Shown: piece after piece, positions 58,015 to 64,000 of the stretch
How the letters are laid out: every line of letters begins with the position of its first letter
How positions within the stretch are numbered: position 1 is the first letter of the stretch
Assembly: GCF_020852615.1 (NCBI RefSeq)
Contig: NZ_JADZAJ010000031.1
Span: forward strand, 1-64,000
Length of the DNA stretch: 64,000 nt
Direction: 5' to 3'
DNA from: Nitrosomonas sp.
GTDB taxonomy: Bacteria; Pseudomonadota; Gammaproteobacteria; Burkholderiales; Nitrosomonadaceae
Notes under the pieces: model-generated
Database searches by the model: none
Told to the model about the DNA's origin: nothing
Seen by the model: only the letters and a program-made list of their open reading frames with translations
Translations under genes and position numbers: made by a program

Positions 58015-59796
58015 ATGCGTACTGACTATTGCGGCGCCATCAATACACGCCACCTGGGTAGAACCGTTACATTATGTGGCTGGGTACATCGCCGGCGCGA
58101 TCACGGCGGGGTTATTTTCATTGATCTGCGCGATCGCGAAGGAATCGTTCAGATCGTTTGTGACCCCGAAAATATTGCCGCCTTTCAGGTTGCTGAAAAA
58201 ATCCGCAGTGAGTTTGTGCTCGAAATCACCGGGACAGTGCGCCATCGCCCGGAGGGAACCGTCAACCGCGGTATTCTCAGCGGCGAAATCGAAGTGCTGA
58301 TCAATACAATCGAAATCCTGAATCCTTCACTCACTCCGCCCTTCCAGATGGATGACGACAACCTGAGTGAAGCGATACGGCTGGAATACCGCTATCTGGA
58401 TTTGCGCCGCCCGGTAATGCAACGCAATATCCGCTTGCGGCACCAGGTCACTATGGCCGCACGCACTTTCCTTGATCAGCATGGTTTCATTGACGTGGAA
58501 ACCCCGATGCTGACCAAATCCACTCCGGAAGGCGCACGCGATTATCTGGTACCTTCACGCGTCAACGCCAACCATTTTTTTGCATTGCCACAATCCCCGC
58601 AGCTGTTCAAGCAACTGCTGATGGTGTCTGGCTTTGACCGTTACTATCAGATTACCCGCTGCTTCCGCGATGAGGATTTACGCGCCGATCGCCAGCCGGA
58701 ATTCACCCAGATCGATATTGAAACCTCTTTCCTCTCAGAAAATGACATCATGAGTATGATGGAGGACATGATCCGCCGTCTGTTTGCAGCCGTGATTGAT
58801 GTCAGCCTGCCCGACCCCTTCCCCCGGCTCAGTTACGCCGAAGCGATGTTTCATTACGGATCGGACAAACCTGATTTACGGGTACCGCTGATATTGACAG
58901 AGCTGACAGATCTGATGCAGGACGTGCCCTTCCAGGTTTTCCGTGATGCTGCACAGAAAGCAGGCGGTCGCGTGGCCGCATTACGTATTCCTGGCGGCGG
59001 AGAACTGTCCCGCAAGGAGATCGACGAATACACCCGGTTTGTCGGGATTTACGGAGCAAAAGGCCTGGCCTATATCAAAATCAATGATCTGGCCAAAGGG
59101 CTGGAAGGTCTGCAATCCCCCATCCTGAAATTCCTGCCGGAACAGGTCATACAATCAGTCCTCGAACGTACCCGGGTACAGAATGGTGATCTGGTATTCT
59201 TTGGTGCCGACAAAGCCAAAGTTGTTAATGATGCGCTGGGTGCATTACGTGTCAAAGTCGGACACGAACGCGGTCTGGCTGAAAAATCCTGGAAACCGTT
59301 ATGGGTTGTTGATTTCCCGATGTTCGAATGGGATGAGGAAGAAAAGCGCTGGCAAGCCCTGCATCACCCCTTCACTTCGCCCAGCCAGGGGCATGAAGAT
59401 TTTCTGTCGAACGATCCGGGCAAGGCACTTTCCAGAGCGTATGACATGGTGCTGAACGGGATGGAAATTGGCGGAGGCTCCATCCGTATTCATCGACAGG
59501 ATGTGCAGAGCAAGGTGTTTCAGGCATTGAATATTTCAGATGACGAAGCCAGACTGAAATTTGGTTTCCTGCTGGATGCCCTGCAATATGGCGCCCCTCC
59601 GCACGGCGGTATTGCTTTTGGCCTTGACCGTATTGTTGCCATGATGACCGGAACGGATTCCATTCGTGATGTCATCGCTTTCCCCAAGACACAACGTGCC
59701 CAATGCCTGCTGACACAGGCACCCGGCATGGTTGAGGAAAAACAGTTGCGGGAATTGCACATCCGTCTGCGTAAAACTGAAACCACAAGCAGCTAA
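58015..59796 (+). CDS. aspS: aspartyl-tRNA synthetase
   Basis: The 593-residue class II synthetase starts [20 protein letters not shown] with an N-terminal OB-fold anticodon-binding domain ([20 protein letters not shown]). Motif 2 is present ([16 protein letters not shown]), as is the bacterial insertion domain (about 280-420), and motif 3 is near the end ([13 protein letters not shown]). ATG 58015 fits the family N-terminus; an in-frame start at 57964 is rejected. It lies between the fmdB-like gene and nudB, the common order with the DUF502 gene missing. It may charge tRNA-Asp encoded at 14.7 kb. Confidence 0.97.
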   Translation: MRTDYCGAINTRHLGRTVTLCGWVHRRRDHGGVIFIDLRDREGIVQIVCDPENIAAFQVAEKIRSEFVLEITGTVRHRPEGTVNRGILSGEIEVLINTIEILNPSLTPPFQMDDDNLSEAIRLEYRYLDLRRPVMQRNIRLRHQVTMAARTFLDQHGFIDVETPMLTKSTPEGARDYLVPSRVNANHFFALPQSPQLFKQLLMVSGFDRYYQITRCFRDEDLRADRQPEFTQIDIETSFLSENDIMSMMEDMIRRLFAAVIDVSLPDPFPRLSYAEAMFHYGSDKPDLRVPLILTELTDLMQDVPFQVFRDAAQKAGGRVAALRIPGGGELSRKEIDEYTRFVGIYGAKGLAYIKINDLAKGLEGLQSPILKFLPEQVIQSVLERTRVQNGDLVFFGADKAKVVNDALGALRVKVGHERGLAEKSWKPLWVVDFPMFEWDEEEKRWQALHHPFTSPSQGHEDFLSNDPGKALSRAYDMVLNGMEIGGGSIRIHRQDVQSKVFQALNISDDEARLKFGFLLDALQYGAPPHGGIAFGLDRIVAMMTGTDSIRDVIAFPKTQRAQCLLTQAPGMVEEKQLRELHIRLRKTETTSS

Positions 59797-59807
59797 CCGG
59801 ATTACTG

Positions 59808-60278
59808 TTGCAAGCCTATAAACTGCCCATATCGGTACTGGTTGTTATCCACACAGCGGATCTTCTGGTATTGCTGCTGGAGCGGGCCGACCACCCCGGT
59901 TACTGGCAGTCGGTTACCGGCAGCCAGGATCCGGGTGAAACACTGTTGCAAACCGCCGTACGTGAAGTTAAAGAGGAAACCGGCCTGAATGCCACTGACT
60001 TTACTCTGTCTGACTGGCAGATACAAAACCGCTATCGGCTCTATGAAGAATGGCGCTGGCGTTACCCGCCGGGAATTACGCACAATACCGAGCATGTATT
60101 CGGGCTGGAATTACCGGAAACCAGACCGGTGGTGATCTCATCCCGGGAACATCTGGGATACGCCTGGTTACCATGGCAGGAAGCTACTGAAAAGGTATTT
60201 TCCCCAAGCAATGCACAAGCCATTCGTCTGCTTGCAAAACAACAGGGGTCCGAAAAAAGGCCGGCCAACCGGGAATAA
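59808..60278 (+). CDS. nudB: dihydroneopterin triphosphate diphosphatase (Nudix)
   Basis: The 156-residue Nudix hydrolase carries the Nudix box GSQDPGETLLQTAVREVKEE followed by TGL. The YKLPISVLVVIHTADLLVLL start and WQSVTGS are NudB-typical. It releases pyrophosphate from dihydroneopterin triphosphate in folate synthesis. The start codon is probably the TTG at 59808, 11 bp past aspS; no ATG fits. aspS-nudB adjacency is common in proteobacteria. Confidence 0.9.
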   Translation: MQAYKLPISVLVVIHTADLLVLLLERADHPGYWQSVTGSQDPGETLLQTAVREVKEETGLNATDFTLSDWQIQNRYRLYEEWRWRYPPGITHNTEHVFGLELPETRPVVISSREHLGYAWLPWQEATEKVFSPSNAQAIRLLAKQQGSEKRPANRE

Positions 60279-60350
60279 AGAGAAAAAACAGGAAATAAAA
60301 ATCGGGGGATATCGCTAAAGCGATGACAGATACCAGAACTGAAAACATTC

Positions 60351-60427
60351 TGGTAGGCGCGATTGGACTCGAACCAACGACCCCCACCATGTCAAGGTGG
60401 TGCTCTAACCAGCTGAGCTACGCGCCT
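60351..60427 (-). tRNA. tRNA-Val (GAC)
   Basis: The acceptor arms AGGCGCG/CGCGCCT pair, with a D-arm TAGCTCAGCTGGTTAGAGC and a T-arm with GGTTCGAGTCC. The anticodon GAC lies in the CTTGACATG loop and the CCA is encoded. It lies between nudB and gmk on the opposite strand. Confidence 0.97.
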
Positions 60428-60575
60428 GAAGCCTAGATAAGAAAGCGGGATTTTAACTGAAACAGTCACCCGCTTCAAATTTATTCATGTACTCTGCTGT
60501 TAACAATCGTAATTGCAGAAATTTACTGGAATTTCCCTGTTAAAATACGCAAAAATTTCAACAAAACCAGACATT

Positions 60576-61181
60576 ATGAGTTGCCTGTTTGTAATCAGCG
60601 CACCTTCCGGTGCCGGTAAAACCAGCGTAGTCCATGCTCTTCTGCAAATGGACATCAACGTAACCCTGTCAGTTTCCTACACCACGCGCCCGCCCAGACA
60701 GAGTGAAGAAAACGGTCGTGATTATTATTTTGTGAATCACGCTACATTCAGAAGTATGCAGGAACGCAACGAATTTCTGGAAAACGCTGAAGTACACGGC
60801 AATCTCTACGGCACATCACGGAAATGGATAGAAGAGACCCTGGCTGCAGAACAAGATGTGCTGCTGGAAATTGACTATCAGGGTGCGCAGCAGGTACGTA
60901 CACTCTACCCGCAGGCCATTTCCATTTTTATTCTGCCACCCTCTATGGAAACGTTGAAGCAGCGGCTGGAACAGCGCGGTCAGGATGAAAACAAGGTAAT
61001 TGAACGTCGGTTATCAGCAGCCCGCAATGAAGTCAGCCAGCTGAACCGGTTTGATTATGTAGTTGTGAATCACGAGCTGGAAACAGCCGCACAGGAAATT
61101 GCCTGCATCATCCGGGCAGAACGGTTAAAAACAATGCGTCAGCTTGTCAGACAGCGCTCTCTGATTGCAGAACTTTCCTGA
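60576..61181 (+). CDS. gmk: guanylate kinase
   Basis: The 201-residue kinase turns GMP into GDP. The P-loop is at residues 9-16 (APSGAGKT), followed by the GMP-binding SYTTRPPRQSEENGRDYYFV and the lid ERRLSAARNEVSQ. ATG 60576 (MSCLFVIS) gives the family N-terminus; the frame upstream adds 21 residues that do not fit. rpoZ follows 39 bp on, the classical gmk-rpoZ pair, here without spoT next. Confidence 0.96.
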   Translation: MSCLFVISAPSGAGKTSVVHALLQMDINVTLSVSYTTRPPRQSEENGRDYYFVNHATFRSMQERNEFLENAEVHGNLYGTSRKWIEETLAAEQDVLLEIDYQGAQQVRTLYPQAISIFILPPSMETLKQRLEQRGQDENKVIERRLSAARNEVSQLNRFDYVVVNHELETAAQEIACIIRAERLKTMRQLVRQRSLIAELS

Positions 61182-61220
61182 CCCTCACCCGTTTATTGTA
61201 AATTTTACTGGAGTTATCAC

Positions 61221-61424
61221 ATGGCACGTATCACGATAGAGGATTGCCTGGAAGTTATCCCGAACCGTTTCAACATGACACTGGCCGCCACTGCACGAGC
61301 AAGACAAATCTCCGTCGGCTCCACTCCGATGGTTGATCCCGGGCGCGACAAGCCAATCGTCATCGCCTTGCGTGAACTGGCACAGAAAAAATACAACGAA
61401 AGTATACTTAATACACTTCGCTGA
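61221..61424 (+). CDS. rpoZ: DNA-directed RNA polymerase omega subunit
   Basis: The 67-residue protein begins [20 protein letters not shown] and contains the [17 protein letters not shown] segment, the full omega pattern. Omega helps assemble RNA polymerase and forms part of a ppGpp site. TGGAG lies upstream of the ATG. A strong GC hairpin terminator follows about 155 bp later. Confidence 0.97.
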   Translation: MARITIEDCLEVIPNRFNMTLAATARARQISVGSTPMVDPGRDKPIVIALRELAQKKYNESILNTLR

Positions 61425-61578
61425 CCGGACAAGACAGTACATTACGCTTGCCCGGGCAATTACCCAGCCCGCAACATCGTCCCGGCCACCACCACGATGC
61501 CGGAATCGCGCCACACCCGAATCAGCACCATAATCTGGTTTCAATCGTCCGGCGCAGATTGAATGCCAGAAGCCCTCC

Positions 61579-61606
61579 GGGCCGCTCATTACCCGGCGGC
61601 CCTTTT
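61579..61606 (+). terminator. intrinsic terminator after rpoZ
   Basis: GGGCCGC (61579-61585) and GCGGCCC (61596-61602) form a perfect stem followed by TTTT. Confidence 0.8.
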
Positions 61607-62073
61607 CGGGCACGCCGGATGATACGATGCGTACCGTGCCAGTACACCGCATGCAAGATCTGCGATTCCCGGACAGTTCTTCAGCCATCGCTGCATGATA
61701 TAAACTGCATGTCCCGATTTTTTTCGCCGATTTTTTTCACAAAACTTCAAGTGCATGGCCTTTGTCTGTACAGCATCTGTTACCACAGGGAAATTGACCT
61801 GAACCCCGATAATCCCATCACATGGCATCTCTGCCACCCTGCTCGCCATTACTATCCCGCACGAAACGATAAACCCCTGCCTTCGTCTCAAAACAATTGA
61901 GATATTCACCAGTATGCTGCCTTTTATCGTCCGTTTTTTATGGTATTTCCATTAAATGCTGTATCCACACATCTACACACAATCAGACCGGAACAGCATC
62001 AATTTTTGTATGGAACGTATCGGGCCCTCTCAACTCCACCCGGAAACAGCCCACCCCTCTGATAGCACCGCCA

Positions 62074-62104
62074 CCTGAATCCGGCTGTAAAACGGCGCTA
62101 TAAT
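62074..62104 (+). promoter_or_regulatory. candidate promoter of hslVU
   Basis: TATAAT (62099-62104) lies 27 bp before the hslV ATG. CCTGAA (62074-62079) is close to the heat-shock sigma-32 -35 box CTTGAA, but the -10 part is of sigma-70 type, so the class is unclear. Confidence 0.35.
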
Positions 62105-62131
62105 CAGGGTTTTCGTCACACACATAAAAAT

Positions 62132-62653
62132 ATGACCACGATCGTATCAGTCCGGCGCGGACAACAGGTAGCATTGGGTGGCGATGGCCAGGTAACACTC
62201 GGCGCTGTCGTCGCCAAAGCCAGTGCGCGCAAGGTGCGCAGACTTTATCACGGCAAGGTGCTGGCCGGATTTGCAGGTGGCACCGCCGATGCCTTCACGC
62301 TGTTTGAACGTTTCGAAGCCAAGCTGGAAAAGCATCAGGGGCACCTCATGCGGTCAGCGGTCGAGCTTGCCAAAGACTGGCGTACCGATCGCATCCTGCG
62401 CCGCCTGGAAGCCATGCTGGTGGTAGCCGACCATGAAGCTACCCTGATCATCACAGGTGCAGGTGATGTCATTGAGCCTGAACAGGGAATCGCGGCCATC
62501 GGCAGTGGCGGCTCCTATGCCCAGGCGGCAGCACGCGCACTGCTGGAAAACACCGATCTGAGCGCAAAAGAAATTGTTACCCGAGCGCTCGTGATTGCCG
62601 GAGACATCTGTATCTATACCAATCAGGTACACGTTATCGAACAGCTCGACTAA
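62132..62653 (+). CDS. hslV: ATP-dependent protease proteolytic subunit HslV
   Basis: The 173-residue Ntn-hydrolase peptidase has, after Met removal, Thr as the N-terminal nucleophile ([20 protein letters not shown]). [20 protein letters not shown] and [20 protein letters not shown] are typical. Double hexamers of HslV pair with the HslU unfoldase to degrade regulators and misfolded proteins in the cytoplasm. hslU starts 38 bp on. Confidence 0.97.
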   Translation: MTTIVSVRRGQQVALGGDGQVTLGAVVAKASARKVRRLYHGKVLAGFAGGTADAFTLFERFEAKLEKHQGHLMRSAVELAKDWRTDRILRRLEAMLVVADHEATLIITGAGDVIEPEQGIAAIGSGGSYAQAAARALLENTDLSAKEIVTRALVIAGDICIYTNQVHVIEQLD

Positions 62654-62691
62654 TCCAGAAATTACTCTACTCCACGTCAGGAATCCCCATC

Positions 62692-64000
62692 ATGTCGCAT
62701 ATGACTCCACAGGAAATTGTTCACGAACTGGACAAACATATCATCGGACAGGACACAGCCAAACGTGCTGTTGCCATCGCACTGAGAAACCGCTGGCGCA
62801 GACAGCAGGTGGATGAACCACTGCGCCATGAAATCACACCTAAAAACATTCTGATGATCGGCCCGACCGGGGTGGGCAAGACTGAAATTGCCAGACGGCT
62901 GGCCAGACTGGCTGATGCCCCTTTCATCAAGATCGAAGCAACCAAGTTTACCGAAGTCGGCTATGTCGGACGGGATGTTGATTCCATCATCCGCGATCTG
63001 GTGGAATCTGCCATCAAGCAGGCGCGTGAGCGTGAAATCAGAAAAAACCATCCGCTGGCAGAAGATCGGGCGGAAGAACGGATACTCGATGCTCTGCTGC
63101 CCCCGGCCCGCGATCTGAATTTCGATTCCAGCCCCAGCGAAGAAAGCAATGCAACACGCCAGAAATTCCGTAAAAAATTGCGTGAAGGCGAGCTGGATGA
63201 CAAGGAAATTGATATTGAAGTCGCCATGCCGCACGCCAGCATGGAAATTTTTGCCCCGCCGGGGATGGAAGAGCTGACTTCCCAGATTCAGGGCATGTTC
63301 CAAAATATGGGTGCCGGCAAGAAGAAATCGCGCAAACTGCGTATCAGCGAAGCAAAAAAGCTGTTGACCGAGGAAGAGGCCGCGCGCCTGATCAATGATG
63401 AAGAGCTGAAGCTGGGTGCCGTGCAAAACGTTGAGCAGAATGGCATCGTGTTTCTCGATGAAATCGACAAAATTACCAGTCGCTCGGAAACCTCCGGCTC
63501 CGATGTTTCACGCCAGGGTGTCCAGCGGGATCTGCTGCCACTGGTGGAAGGAACAACAATATCTACAAAATACGGCATGATCCGCACTGATCACATCCTG
63601 TTCATCGCCAGTGGCGCTTTTCATCTGGCCAGGCCGTCAGATCTGATTCCTGAACTGCAGGGGCGTTTCCCGATCCGGGTAGAACTGGACAGTCTCAGTG
63701 CCGAAGATTTCAGACAAATCCTCACCAACACCGATGCCTGCCTCATCCGTCAGTATCAGGCATTACTGAAAACCGAAGGAATCGAACTGGATTTTTCGGA
63801 AGATGCCATCGCACAGCTGGCTGAAATTGCCTATTCAGTCAATGAAAGAACCGAGAATATCGGCGCCAGAAGGCTGCATACCGTCATGGAAAAATTGCTG
63901 GAAGACATTTCATTCAATGCCACCCGCTACAGCGGCAGCACACATGTTATCGATGCCGCATATGTCGAAGAACGGCTCGGCAAGCTCTCGCAAAGCGAAG
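62692..64000 (+). CDS. hslU: ATP-dependent protease ATPase subunit HslU (C-terminus cut by window end)
   Basis: The frame is open from ATG 62692 to the right edge (436 codons). Only the last few residues of a usual HslU of about 440 are missing. AAA+ features: [20 protein letters not shown], Walker A at 57-65 (GPTGVGKTE) and the [14 protein letters not shown] pore motif. The intermediate I-domain spans about 110-240, Walker B is [11 protein letters not shown], and sensor 2 is in [16 protein letters not shown]. It unfolds substrates for HslV. Confidence 0.97.
   Translation, partial: MSHMTPQEIVHELDKHIIGQDTAKRAVAIALRNRWRRQQVDEPLRHEITPKNILMIGPTGVGKTEIARRLARLADAPFIKIEATKFTEVGYVGRDVDSIIRDLVESAIKQAREREIRKNHPLAEDRAEERILDALLPPARDLNFDSSPSEESNATRQKFRKKLREGELDDKEIDIEVAMPHASMEIFAPPGMEELTSQIQGMFQNMGAGKKKSRKLRISEAKKLLTEEEAARLINDEELKLGAVQNVEQNGIVFLDEIDKITSRSETSGSDVSRQGVQRDLLPLVEGTTISTKYGMIRTDHILFIASGAFHLARPSDLIPELQGRFPIRVELDSLSAEDFRQILTNTDACLIRQYQALLKTEGIELDFSEDAIAQLAEIAYSVNERTENIGARRLHTVMEKLLEDISFNATRYSGSTHVIDAAYVEERLGKLSQSE

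Larger units (their letters stand above)
61425..62131. other. gene-free region between rpoZ and hslV
   Basis: About 700 bp without a convincing gene. Open frames exist on both strands but show no conserved motifs. It holds the rpoZ terminator (61579-61606) and the hslV promoter. The place where spoT commonly follows rpoZ is empty. Confidence 0.45.

Noticed and set aside
61448..61900. 150-codon open frame downstream of rpoZ
   Set aside because: No start with a ribosome site, composition rich in Pro, His and Cys, it contains the rpoZ terminator, and no family is recognisable.

Overview
This window reads as a chromosome segment from a betaproteobacterium, most like the ammonia-oxidising genus Nitrosomonas. 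That is inferred from recognisable gene orders (hupB/tRNA-Val/tRNA-Asp/ppiD; secB/grxC/rhodanese; fmdB/aspS/nudB; gmk/rpoZ; hslVU) and from base composition. No ammonia-oxidation gene lies here to prove it. Most of the window is dense, ordinary housekeeping sequence with short operons on both strands.

0-12.7 kb: the 3' end of a Fic-family gene, a phosphoribosyltransferase, an RsmI-like methyltransferase, apaG, a secreted subtilase behind a c-di-GMP-I riboswitch, xthA, a small Cys-rich exported protein, darP, pmbA, an EamA transporter, tex and fabI. 12.7-24.2 kb: ppiD, two tRNAs, hupB, gpsA, an SH3 protein, secB, grxC, a rhodanese-like protein lacking the catalytic Cys, argJ, a DUF815 ATPase, a Nudix-ThiE fusion, an NDH-2-like flavoprotein and mpl. 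24.2-33.7 kb: an outer-membrane barrel under a near-perfect FNR site, aat-bpt-pyrD-rnfB-nth, a lytic transglycosylase, a TerC/CBS/CorC protein and an Rpn-type nuclease with a 12-bp tandem repeat.

33.7-51.8 kb is the accessory part and the most interesting region. It holds a FeeM-like long-chain N-acyl amino acid synthase, a fatty acid desaturase, an acyl-CoA ligase overlapping a thioester reductase, a PP-loop amidotransferase, a methyltransferase, a glycosyltransferase, a PEP-CTERM protein, a two-permease ABC transporter with its ATPase, an outer-membrane barrel, a LolA-like protein and a PEP-CTERM/exosortase-associated acyltransferase. The N-acyl amino acid synthase and the PEP-CTERM gene each have a sigma-54 promoter with exact GG-N10-GC spacing. 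I read this as a lipid or lipoamino-acid synthesis and export locus tied to the exosortase/exopolysaccharide programme. No exosortase gene is inside the window.

51.8-64 kb: a phosphate-selective-type porin behind two tandem Pho boxes, an antitoxin whose toxin gene is broken, yajQ, wecB and manC (sugar-nucleotide supply for surface polysaccharide), fmdB, aspS, nudB, tRNA-Val, gmk, rpoZ, hslV and nearly complete hslU. The sequence shows regulatory inputs from c-di-GMP, FNR (oxygen), PhoB (phosphate) and RpoN.
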